64,000 bases of DNA, taken from the NCBI RefSeq assembly GCF_002736105.1, contig NZ_CP024123.1, positions 3,278,001 to 3,342,000 of the forward strand, written 5' to 3'. The DNA comes from Solibacillus sp. R5-41 (GTDB lineage Bacteria > Bacillota > Bacilli > Bacillales_A > Planococcaceae). A model generated the notes under the pieces. It saw only the letters and a program-made list of their open reading frames with translations. It was not told the origin of the DNA and did not search any database. The position numbers and the translations under genes were made by a program. The stretch's first letter is position 1, and every line of letters starts with the position of its first letter. Shown piece by piece: positions 1-9,328 of the stretch.

Positions 1-37
1 CAAAATAGAACCTCCTAAAAATAATAATACAAACTAT

Positions 38-66
38 ATTATACTGTTATTTTTAAAGTGATTCAA
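38..66 (-). promoter_or_regulatory. Sigma-A promoter and RBS of a gene off the left edge
   Basis: On the minus strand there is a TTGAAT -35 box (61-66), a 17-base spacer and a TATAAT -10 box (38-43). A strong AGGAGG ribosome-binding site follows at 11-16. A minus-strand gene therefore starts at or beyond base 1, possibly at TTG in 1-3. In B. subtilis the gene downstream of tyrS is rpsD, so rpsD is the likely identity, but none of its coding sequence is visible. Confidence 0.6.
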
Positions 67-126
67 AGTTATCGAACGTTAAAAATCGTTGCAACTAATT
101 TCACTACGCATTCACTCCGATAATAT

Positions 127-157
127 AAAAAACGCCTCAGAGTAATTTCTGAGACGC
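127..157 (-). terminator. tyrS terminator
   Basis: On the minus strand GCGTCTCAGA pairs with TCTGAGGCGT around a six-base loop, followed by a T-run. It lies 27 bases past the tyrS stop codon. Confidence 0.85.
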
Positions 158-183
158 TTCCCCTATAAGCTCGTCATTTAAGA

Positions 184-1737
<1,554 letters not shown>

Positions 1738-1743
1738 TTCTTT

Positions 1744-1771
1744 ATTCTACTCAATATCTTTACTATGTCAA
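1744..1771 (-). promoter_or_regulatory. tyrS promoter
   Basis: Minus-strand TTGACA (1766-1771), a 16-base spacer and TAGAAT (1744-1749), placed just upstream of the T-box leader. Confidence 0.75.
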
Positions 1772-1798
1772 TAATTATATTCGTATCAGAAACAAATA

Positions 1799-1807
1799 TG
1801 CTATAAT
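1799..1807 (+). promoter_or_regulatory. Extended -10 box upstream of the PBP gene
   Basis: TGCTATAAT is an extended -10 element with no good -35 box. Its last bases merge with the start of repeat copy A, so the repeat would lie in the 5' untranslated region of the downstream gene. Confidence 0.45.
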
Positions 1808-1914
1808 CAATTACGCCTAGGCGTAATTGTGTCTAGATTTTCAAAATCTGTGACATTCGCCGGGAGCTTTATCTTCGTTCAGTAAATATTATCTTTGTGA
1901 ATGAAGATAAACAA
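1806..1914 (+). repeat. Structured intergenic repeat, copy A (short form)
   Basis: Contains the perfect 20-base palindrome AATTACGCCTAGGCGTAATT (1809-1828), a collapsed AGATTTT/AAAATCT hairpin (1835-1849), the linker GTGACATTCGCCGG, and a closing stem TTATCTTCGTTCA (1869-1881) with TGAATGAAGATAA (1898-1910). The inner arms seen in longer copies are missing. It ends just before the AGGAGG of the PBP gene. Confidence 0.85.
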
Positions 1915-1934
1915 GACTTTAGGAGGTCGATGAA

Positions 1935-4793
1935 GTGAAAGAATGGCTCGAAAAATTAAATAAAAAAATCGAAATCCTTGCTTCTTCAAAATGGATGCGT
2001 CATTTCCGTATAGCGGGTGGCGTTTTTTGGAACCTGACTCTTTTAACGATTATATTCCTCACCGCCTCAGCCATTTTTATGGTAAGCGTTGGAGCTGGTT
2101 ATTTTGCTTCACTCGTTAAGGAGGAACCACTCCGTTCAAAAGAAGAAATGCGCGAGGAAATCTTTAGCTATGAAGAAACAAGTGAGCTTTATTTCGCAAA
2201 CGATATTTACATCGGAAAAATCCGTACTGATTTAGACCGTCGTGAAACATCGCTTGCCAATATATCACCTAACGTAATTAATGCAGTTCTTGCGACAGAG
2301 GACGAATATTTCCGTGAGCATAATGGGATTGTACCGAAAGCGGTTTTACGTGGTCTTTTACAGGACGTATCGAATTCCTCAACTCAAACAGGTGGTTCAA
2401 CGTTAACGCAGCAATTAATTAAAAACCAAATATTAACAAACGAAGTATCTTATGAGCGTAAAGCAAAGGAAATTTTACTCGCATTACGTTTAGAGTATTT
2501 TATGTCAAAAGAAGAAATTTTAGAGGCATATTTAAATATTATTCCTTATGGACGTAATTCATCTGGGCGTAATATTGCAGGGATAGAAACGGCGGCACAA
2601 GGTATTTTCGGGATTCCTGCATCTGAATTATCTTTGCCACAATCTGCTTATATTGCCGGTATTCCACAGGCTCCTTTTAAATATACTCCTTTCACGAACA
2701 AAGGGGAGCGTAAAAGTCAAGAAGGGATGCAACACGGAATTGACCGTATGAAAACCGTTTTGTATCGCATGAATGAAGTTGGATACATTACGAAAAAAGA
2801 ATATGAAGAAGCTATTGCTTATGATATTACACAAGATTTTAGAGATCACGAAGAACGTCCAGAGGATAAATATCCATGGCTAACAGCGGAGCTAGAAGAA
2901 CGTGCTAAAGAGGTTTTTGCCACTATCCTTGCTGAAAAAGATGGGATTGATCCAGCACGTCTAAAAGAAGAATCAAATCTTCACGATAAATATACAATCT
3001 TAGCTGACCGTCAGATTCGTTCAGGTGGTTACCGCATTTATTCAACAATAAATAAAGATATGTATGATGCAATGCAGCAAGTAACAGATGAATTTAAATT
3101 ATATGGTCAAACGTATAAGAAAAAAGTAAAAGACCCTGAAACTGGGGAAGAAATTGAAGTCGATGTCCCTGTACAAACTGGTAGTATGGTCATCGAAAAT
3201 AAGACGGGCAAAATTTTAAGCTTCGTTGGTGGACGTGATCATGAATTAGAACAATTAAATCACGCTACAAAGGCATACCGTTCAAACGGTTCTACGATGA
3301 AGCCTCTACTCGCATATGCACCCGCTTTAGAGTATGGTGTTATCGGTGCGGGTAGCCCAGTCGTTGATGTGAAATTTAAACGTAGCTACGACAACTATGA
3401 ACCAGTCAACTACAATCCAAATCAAGAGCTTGGTATTATTTCAGCTCGTCAAGCAGTTGCATCGTCACAAAACTTAGCTGTGCTCCGACTATATGACGAC
3501 ATTTTAGATAAACGACCTGCCACGTTTTTAGAGAAAATGGGCTTTTCAAAATTAACGGAAGGCGATTTCGTTAACCTTTCTACTGCAATTGGTGGGATTA
3601 CCCACGGCGCAACGGTAGAAGAAAATACGAATGCCTATGCAACATTTGCGAATAACGGACAATTTATCGACGCCTATATGATCGAACGCATTGAAGATTT
3701 AGATGGCAATGTCATTTTTGAACATCAAACAGAGCCAGTAGACGTATTTTCTGAAGAGACTGCTTATATGATGACAGATATGCTGCGCGGCGTTTTAAAA
3801 GACGGTGGAACAGCAACAAAAGCGAAGAACTTATTAAGTTTCTCATCTGATTTTGCAGCTAAAACTGGGACAACGCAAGATCATAAAGACGTCTGGTTAG
3901 TTGGATATAATCCTAATATTTCACTCGGGGTTTGGTTAGGTTATGATCAGCCACGTACTTTATACGCTTTCAATAATACGTATCAGCACCCAAGTGCTCG
4001 TGTTAACACGCTTTGGGCAAAATATATGAATAGTTTATACAAAGTAGACCCAGAATTGATTGGGACAAAAGAGCCGTTCCAAAAACCTGCGAATGTCGTT
4101 TCCGCTTCATTTTGTGGAATTTCAGGCTTAGCGCCATCCACTTCCTGTGCAAATGCAGGTCTTGTAACGTCTGACTTATTTAATAAAAGCGTCCTTTATC
4201 CATCGAAGCCTGATGATAGTTTTATATCCTCTTCATCGGTTGTCATAAATGGAAAGTCTTATGCAGCACTTGGAAAAACACCACCAGAATTCGTTAAAAA
4301 AGGTGGCTTCGGTTTGAATCAAGCATTTGCAAATCGAATGTTAGGTAAATTAGGTGGGGACGCATCAAAACTATTACCACACAGTTCCGGTAATACGGTC
4401 GTTTCTAGTTCAGCATTCAAAGCTGATAGTGTGTCTCCAAGCCCTGTATCGGCAACATTGGGGAATGGGGTACTATCATGGACGAATTCCGCTTCAAACG
4501 ATATTGTTGGCTATCGTGTATATAGCCTTACAAATGGTGGTCGATCATTCGTTGCTTCATTCAAATCTAATGAAAGTCACAGTATGAAAGTTACACCTGG
4601 TGTACGTTATGTAGTAGTCGCAGTGGATATTACAGGTTTTGAATCGAGTCACTCAAATGAAGTTGGGGTAATTATTGAACTCCCTCCAGATCCTGAAGAA
4701 AATACGAACCCAGGTGACAATACCGAGGACACTATCGAACCGACGGAACCAGAGGACATAGAACAACCTGTTGAAGATACTGGTACGAACTAG
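1935..4793 (+). CDS. Class A penicillin-binding protein (PBP1A-type) with fibronectin III tail
   Basis: Bifunctional peptidoglycan synthase acting outside the membrane. Start is GTG with AGGAGG 8 bases upstream; an ATG at 1930 hits a stop at once. Of 952 residues, an N-terminal anchor spans about 31-57. The GT51 glycosyltransferase shows ATEDEYF (catalytic Glu about 122) and QTGGSTLTQQ (151-160). The transpeptidase has its Ser453-x-x-Lys456 nucleophile motif, an SQN motif (about 511-513) and KTGT from Lys643. About residues 830-920 look like a fibronectin type III domain, followed by an acidic, proline-rich tail. Homologues with this extension occur in Bacillales; the exact paralogue (PBP1 or PBP2d-like) cannot be settled by eye. 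It stands alone, convergent with the arg operon. Confidence 0.93.
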   Translation: MKEWLEKLNKKIEILASSKWMRHFRIAGGVFWNLTLLTIIFLTASAIFMVSVGAGYFASLVKEEPLRSKEEMREEIFSYEETSELYFANDIYIGKIRTDLDRRETSLANISPNVINAVLATEDEYFREHNGIVPKAVLRGLLQDVSNSSTQTGGSTLTQQLIKNQILTNEVSYERKAKEILLALRLEYFMSKEEILEAYLNIIPYGRNSSGRNIAGIETAAQGIFGIPASELSLPQSAYIAGIPQAPFKYTPFTNKGERKSQEGMQHGIDRMKTVLYRMNEVGYITKKEYEEAIAYDITQDFRDHEERPEDKYPWLTAELEERAKEVFATILAEKDGIDPARLKEESNLHDKYTILADRQIRSGGYRIYSTINKDMYDAMQQVTDEFKLYGQTYKKKVKDPETGEEIEVDVPVQTGSMVIENKTGKILSFVGGRDHELEQLNHATKAYRSNGSTMKPLLAYAPALEYGVIGAGSPVVDVKFKRSYDNYEPVNYNPNQELGIISARQAVASSQNLAVLRLYDDILDKRPATFLEKMGFSKLTEGDFVNLSTAIGGITHGATVEENTNAYATFANNGQFIDAYMIERIEDLDGNVIFEHQTEPVDVFSEETAYMMTDMLRGVLKDGGTATKAKNLLSFSSDFAAKTGTTQDHKDVWLVGYNPNISLGVWLGYDQPRTLYAFNNTYQHPSARVNTLWAKYMNSLYKVDPELIGTKEPFQKPANVVSASFCGISGLAPSTSCANAGLVTSDLFNKSVLYPSKPDDSFISSSSVVINGKSYAALGKTPPEFVKKGGFGLNQAFANRMLGKLGGDASKLLPHSSGNTVVSSSAFKADSVSPSPVSATLGNGVLSWTNSASNDIVGYRVYSLTNGGRSFVASFKSNESHSMKVTPGVRYVVVAVDITGFESSHSNEVGVIIELPPDPEENTNPGDNTEDTIEPTEPEDIEQPVEDTGTN

Positions 4794-4830
4794 CTATTAC
4801 TAGGAATATTTTAAGGTTTTCCTCTAAATC

Positions 4831-4874
4831 AAAAATCATCATTTCGGGCTTTGGCCTAAAATGATGATTTTTTT
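4831..4874. terminator. Bidirectional terminator between the PBP gene and argD
   Basis: AAATCATCATTT pairs with AAATGATGATTT around a GC-rich loop, with A-run and T-run on the two sides, so it can serve both convergent genes. Confidence 0.85.
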
Positions 4875-4876
4875 GA

Positions 4877-6013
4877 TTATGATTTTTGTATAACTGATTT
4901 TAAAATGGCCACAGCCTCATCTATTTCTTGCTCTGAAACAGTTAGTGGTGGCAATAAACGAATGACTTTAGGACCTGCAGCAACTGTCAGTAACCCAGCT
5001 TCATCAAGTGCCGAAACATAGGGTGCTACTTCTTCACCAAAGCCGAAACCAAGCATTAAGCCCTTTCCTAGCACCGAATATTTTCCCTCTGGGAAAGCCT
5101 CTTTTAGCTTCGCAGTAAAGTAGGCTGATTTTTGCTGAACCGTTTCTAAAAATGCCTCGTCAAATACATGGTCAATCACGGTTTGCGCTACAGCTACGGC
5201 TAGTGGATTTCCACCAAACGTCGTACCATGCGTCCCTGCATTAAACGTTTCAAATAATTCGGCCGTCCCTAAAATACCTCCAACTGGGAAGCCTCCTCCT
5301 AAACCTTTTGCCAATGAAACGATATTCGGCTTAAGAACCGTTTGTTCAAATGCAAAACGTGTTCCCGTTCGACCAATTCCCGTTTGTACTTCATCAATAA
5401 TTAATAAAATGTCCGTTGATTGATGGATATCATGAATCGCCTGTGCAAATTCCTCCGATACCGCGTTTACGCCGCCCTCACCTTGAATCATCTCGAGCAT
5501 AATTGCAGCCGTTTCTCCATCTACCGCTGCCTGTAATGCTTCAACATCATTAAATGGCAATGTAATAAATTCGCTCACAAGTGGACCAAAGCCATTGCGC
5601 ACTTTATCCTGTCCAGTTGCACTCATTGCCCCAAATGTACGGCCATGAAAACTTTGTTCGAATACAATTATTTTATGCTTTCCTGTATGCTTACGAACAA
5701 GCTTAATCGCTGCTTCATTCGCCTCTGCACCACTATTACAGAAAAATGCATACGACAAATGTAAATCCATCAAAAGGCTAGCTGCTAATTTTTCCTGCCC
5801 TGGACTTTCGAACAGATTACTAATATGCCAAAGTTTTTCACTTTGCTTTTGAAGCGTCTCAACAATTCCTGGATGTGCATGCCCTAAACTACATACAGCA
5901 ATCCCGCTTGTAAAATCTAAAAAACGTTTTCCATTTACATCAAAAACTTCTGTTCCCTTGCCCTCAACTATCACGATTGGTCTTCTTGCATAATTTTGAA
6001 ATAATGCACTCAT
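4877..6013 (-). CDS. argD: Acetylornithine aminotransferase
   Basis: PLP-dependent class III aminotransferase that makes N-acetylornithine from N-acetylglutamate semialdehyde in arginine synthesis. Full length at 378 residues. Family signatures visible are FTSGIAVCSLGHAHP near the N-terminus, FCNSGAEANEAAIKL, the IIDEVQTGIGRTG stretch and the PLP-lysine region SLAKGLGGGFPVGG. The ATG overlaps the argB stop by 4 bases and is preceded by GAGGAG, indicating translational coupling. Last gene of the argCJBD operon. Ornithine aminotransferase is a related alternative, but the arg operon context favours ArgD. Confidence 0.95.
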   Translation of the reverse strand: MSALFQNYARRPIVIVEGKGTEVFDVNGKRFLDFTSGIAVCSLGHAHPGIVETLQKQSEKLWHISNLFESPGQEKLAASLLMDLHLSYAFFCNSGAEANEAAIKLVRKHTGKHKIIVFEQSFHGRTFGAMSATGQDKVRNGFGPLVSEFITLPFNDVEALQAAVDGETAAIMLEMIQGEGGVNAVSEEFAQAIHDIHQSTDILLIIDEVQTGIGRTGTRFAFEQTVLKPNIVSLAKGLGGGFPVGGILGTAELFETFNAGTHGTTFGGNPLAVAVAQTVIDHVFDEAFLETVQQKSAYFTAKLKEAFPEGKYSVLGKGLMLGFGFGEEVAPYVSALDEAGLLTVAAGPKVIRLLPPLTVSEQEIDEAVAILKSVIQKS

Positions 6014-6786
6014 TGGACTAGCTCCTCACTTAAAATAGTTGTACCTGTTAATGTTTCATTCACAATTTGTACCGATGGAATTCCCGCTGATAAGCAATTA
6101 ATCGCCCCTTGTACTTTCGGGATCATCCCACCATTAATATGACCTTCCTCAATCCATTGCTTGATGAGTGTTGGCGTAACTTCCCTTTGATACTCGTCAT
6201 TAATACGGATTCCTGCAACATCGGTTACGAGTAATAAGCGATCTGCGCCTACAGCAAGTGCAATCTCACTTGCAACCGTATCACCATTAATATTCAATGC
6301 TTGCCCTTCTCTCGTCGTACCAATACAAGCAATAACCGGGACAATGCCTGCTGCTGATAATGCATTCAATATTCGTGTATGAACGTATTTAACTTCACCT
6401 ACATAACCATATGTGGCTTCATCAAGAAAATGACTCTCTAGTAAATTTCCATCAAAACCATTTAATCCAACTGCAGCAATTCCTGCCGCTGTTAGCTCAT
6501 GCACAAGTGCCGGATTTACTTTTCCAATTAACGTCGATTGGACAATGCCAATCATGTCCTCATTCGTTACACGTAAACCATTAACTGTATACGATTCAAT
6601 CCCCGCTGCCGCAAGCTCACGATTAATCGCAGGTCCTCCACCATGTGTAATAATTAATTGAATTCCCTGATGCTGTAATGCTTTAAAATTACGAAAGAAG
6701 GCCTCGTTTAGACCTTCTAAAGTACTACCACCAAGCTTGATGACCATTTTACGAACGGTATGATGCGTTGATTTGAACGTAGTCAT
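6010..6786 (-). CDS. argB: Acetylglutamate kinase
   Basis: Phosphorylates N-acetylglutamate, the second step of arginine synthesis. Amino-acid kinase fold: the N-terminal MVIKLGGSTLEG phosphate loop, ITHGGGPAINREL, and NINGDTVASEIALAVGADRL with VTDVAGI. The start at MTTFK (258 residues) overlaps argJ by 38 bases and has a GGGGGTG about 12 bases upstream. An internal ATG at MVIKLGG, just past the argJ stop, is an alternative without an obvious ribosome-binding site. Confidence 0.93.
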   Translation of the reverse strand: MTTFKSTHHTVRKMVIKLGGSTLEGLNEAFFRNFKALQHQGIQLIITHGGGPAINRELAAAGIESYTVNGLRVTNEDMIGIVQSTLIGKVNPALVHELTAAGIAAVGLNGFDGNLLESHFLDEATYGYVGEVKYVHTRILNALSAAGIVPVIACIGTTREGQALNINGDTVASEIALAVGADRLLLVTDVAGIRINDEYQREVTPTLIKQWIEEGHINGGMIPKVQGAINCLSAGIPSVQIVNETLTGTTILSEELVQ

Positions 6787-7972
6787 AAGTTAAATCACAC
6801 CCCCATGCAAATCCGCGCCCTTCTCCAACTTCTAGCGATACATAAATTTTTACTTCATGCTGCTTTAAAATTTCAATCAATTCTTCTTCTGAGAATTTAA
6901 TTGGCTCGCCATTTTCGACCATTGTTGCACCGCCAATTTTAATCGTAATTTTTTCAGGATCTACATGTGCACCCGAGTATCCCACTGCCGCGATAATACG
7001 TCCCCAGTTTGCATCACAGCCAAAGACCGCTGTTTTAACAAGTGGTGAACCAACGACTGTTTTCGCAATTTTTCTTGCTTCTTCATCTGAAATTGCCCCG
7101 TCTACTTCGACTTCAATTAATTTTGTCGCACCCTCTCCGTCACGAGCAATCGATTTAGCTAAATCTTCCGCTACAAGACGTAGTACCGTATAAAAGTTTT
7201 CCCATTCTGGATGTGCAGGTGTTAGCGATTCATTCCCTGCTAAGCCATTTGCCATCACAATTACTGTATCATTCGTTGACGTATCTCCATCCACTGTAAT
7301 TGAATTAAACGTGCAATCCGTCACGCTCGATAATGCTTTTTGTAATTCATCCGATTCAATATTGGCATCTGTTGTTATAAAGCCTAGCATCGTCGCCATA
7401 TTTGGTTCAATCATTCCTGAACCCTTTGCAGAGCCTGAAACGAGCACTTCTTTGCCATCAATTACAGTTGCGTACGTCGTATTTTTCATAACCGTATCCG
7501 TCGTCATAATTGCCTGTGCAAAATCAATGCCATTTTCTAATTTTGAATCTGGTATTAGTAGTTCAATGCCTTTTTGGATTGGCTCCATCTTCATAATTTC
7601 ACCAATAACACCCGTAGAAGCTACACCGATTAATTCGCTATCAATGCCTAATTTTTGCGCTGCCAACTGTTGCATTTCATACGCGTCCGCCAACCCTTGC
7701 TTTCCTGTGCAAGCATTCGCATTTCCTGAGTTAACAATCATCGCTTGCATTTTTTTAGTGGCATACACAACTTCCTTCGTAACTTTGATCGGAGCCGCCT
7801 GTACAGCATTTGTCGTAAATACACCCGCAACGCTTGCCGGTACCTCACTGACTAAAATTGCTAAATCTTTTTTCTTATGCTTGATGCCACAATGAATTCC
7901 TGCTGCTTTGAAGCCTTTCGGTGAAACGATATTTTTACTCGATAATTTTTTCATTTCAATTGTTGATACCAT
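6749..7972 (-). CDS. argJ: Bifunctional glutamate N-acetyltransferase / ornithine acetyltransferase
   Basis: Recycles the acetyl group from acetylornithine to glutamate and can also use acetyl-CoA, closing the cyclic arginine pathway. 407 residues. The precursor self-cleaves at the conserved threonine in IEPNMATMLGF, giving alpha and beta chains. The GVFTTNAVQAAP and IVNSGNANACTG motifs and the C-terminal INASYRS ending are as expected. GGAGG lies 8 bases before the ATG. A fragment of the intergenic repeat (copy B) separates it from argC. Confidence 0.97.
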   Translation of the reverse strand: MVSTIEMKKLSSKNIVSPKGFKAAGIHCGIKHKKKDLAILVSEVPASVAGVFTTNAVQAAPIKVTKEVVYATKKMQAMIVNSGNANACTGKQGLADAYEMQQLAAQKLGIDSELIGVASTGVIGEIMKMEPIQKGIELLIPDSKLENGIDFAQAIMTTDTVMKNTTYATVIDGKEVLVSGSAKGSGMIEPNMATMLGFITTDANIESDELQKALSSVTDCTFNSITVDGDTSTNDTVIVMANGLAGNESLTPAHPEWENFYTVLRLVAEDLAKSIARDGEGATKLIEVEVDGAISDEEARKIAKTVVGSPLVKTAVFGCDANWGRIIAAVGYSGAHVDPEKITIKIGGATMVENGEPIKFSEEELIEILKQHEVKIYVSLEVGEGRGFAWGCDLTYDYVQINASYRS

Positions 7973-8003
7973 ATAAAATTCCTCCTCAGGATAATGTGTT
8001 TTT

Positions 8004-8064
8004 TAATCAATTACACCTCGACTAACTTTAGTCCAGATTTTTTTCGAACCTGCTGAAGCAAATT
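8004..8064 (+). repeat. Structured intergenic repeat, copy B (internally deleted)
   Basis: Keeps the family start TAATCAATTACACC, a GACTAA/TTAGTC mini-hairpin in place of the usual palindrome, GTCCAGATTTTTTTCGA, then jumps to the family end (TGCTGAAGCAAATTA). It fills most of the argC-argJ gap and ends about 2 bases from the argC stop. Confidence 0.75.
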
Positions 8065-8066
8065 AA

Positions 8067-9101
8067 CTAAATAAAATACGGAATGAGATCCAATCCTGTT
8101 TTTTGTGGTAATCCAAACTGAACGTTCATATTTTGAATTGCTTGCCCTGCTGCCCCTTTGACTAAATTGTCAATGACGCCAACAATTGTTGCACGATTTG
8201 TTCGTTCATCTAGCTTTACTGAAATATCACAGTAATTGGACCCCTTCACTCTGTTCGTTCCGATAGAAGATGCTTCTTCTATTACTCGCACAAATGGATG
8301 GTTGGCATACGTTTCTTTTAAACAATGTACTAATTGCTGCTGTGTAGTACCTGCGTGAACTTGGGCATAGGACGTGGCTAAAATTCCGCGCGTCATCGGG
8401 ACTAAATGTGTGTTAAATGTAATTTTTGTATCAACATGCGCGAACATTGAAATGGCCTGCTCAATTTCTGGAATATGCTGATGTTCATTAATTTTATAAA
8501 TGGAGAAGCTTTCATTGGTTTCACTAAAATGCGTCAATTGAGATGGCTTATTCCCTGCCCCTGAAACCCCACTTTTTGCATCAATCACCAAAAAACTTGG
8601 ATCAATCAAATTCGATTTAATTAAAGGCAAGAGGGATAGTAATACAGCAGTCGGGTAGCATCCTGGATTTGCGATGAGCTCTGCTTGCCTAATTTCCTGT
8701 TCATTCCATTCTGTTAAGCCATACACACTTTTTTTCACAGTTTCTAGAGGTGCTGCCGCCTTTTTATACCACGTTTCATAACTGGTAACATCTTTTAAAC
8801 GAAAATCTCCCGATAAATCAATAAGCTTTGGTCCTACGCCTACTAATGGAGGAAATAGATTACTAGATACCCCAGATGGTGTACTCGCAAACACCACATC
8901 AAACTTAGCTAATGCATCATAATCGATTTTTTGTAATGGCTGATTATATAAATCTGTTAAATGAGGAAACTTTGCTGAAAAAATTGTTCCTTCCTCCGAA
9001 GATGTGAATAATGCAATATCTTCTACTTCTTTATGATTATGTAAAAAACGTACTAACTCTAAGCCACCGTAGCCAGTAGCCCCAATAATTCCAACTTTCA
9101 T
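8067..9101 (-). CDS. argC: N-acetyl-gamma-glutamyl-phosphate reductase
   Basis: NADPH-dependent reductase of arginine synthesis, producing N-acetylglutamate semialdehyde. 344 residues from the MKVGIIG start; the open frame extends nine codons upstream, but AGGGGTG sits correctly before this ATG. The Rossmann glycine motif GATGYGGLELVR is at the N-terminus, the catalytic cysteine is in ANPGCYPTA, and the HQHIPEIEQ motif is present. First gene of argCJBD. Confidence 0.96.
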   Translation of the reverse strand: MKVGIIGATGYGGLELVRFLHNHKEVEDIALFTSSEEGTIFSAKFPHLTDLYNQPLQKIDYDALAKFDVVFASTPSGVSSNLFPPLVGVGPKLIDLSGDFRLKDVTSYETWYKKAAAPLETVKKSVYGLTEWNEQEIRQAELIANPGCYPTAVLLSLLPLIKSNLIDPSFLVIDAKSGVSGAGNKPSQLTHFSETNESFSIYKINEHQHIPEIEQAISMFAHVDTKITFNTHLVPMTRGILATSYAQVHAGTTQQQLVHCLKETYANHPFVRVIEEASSIGTNRVKGSNYCDISVKLDERTNRATIVGVIDNLVKGAAGQAIQNMNVQFGLPQKTGLDLIPYFI

Positions 9102-9179
9102 CACGTCACCCCTGGATTTCTTAATCATTCTATTTCACGGAAAATAATATTCTGTCTATTTTTATAAAGGATAAAAGTA

Positions 9180-9209
9180 AGTATAAATTATGTATATTTA
9201 TTTAGTCAA
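9180..9209 (-). promoter_or_regulatory. argC operon promoter
   Basis: Minus-strand TTGACT (9204-9209), an 18-base spacer and TATACT (9180-9185). The spacer and flanks are AT-rich with TAAATAAATATACAT, which loosely resembles an ArgR/AhrC operator half-site. The operator is an inference; the promoter boxes are directly visible. Confidence 0.65.
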
Positions 9210-9270
9210 CTGTATTTTTATATAAATATAAATAATTCTAAATTTTTTAAATTTAACTTGCGAATCAAAT

Positions 9271-9302
9271 AAAAAGAAGCCTTATGCTCACATAAGACTT
9301 CC
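9271..9302 (-). terminator. acsA terminator
   Basis: GAAGTCTTATG pairs with CATAAGGCTTC around a four-base loop on the minus strand, followed by TTTTTATTTG. Confidence 0.85.
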
Positions 9303-9328
9303 ACATGCATTTAATTACTTGAGACCTA

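Noticed and set aside
7311-7895. Plus-strand open frame of 194 codons
   Set aside because: Lies entirely antisense to argJ, has no ribosome-binding site and no recognisable protein; a shadow frame.
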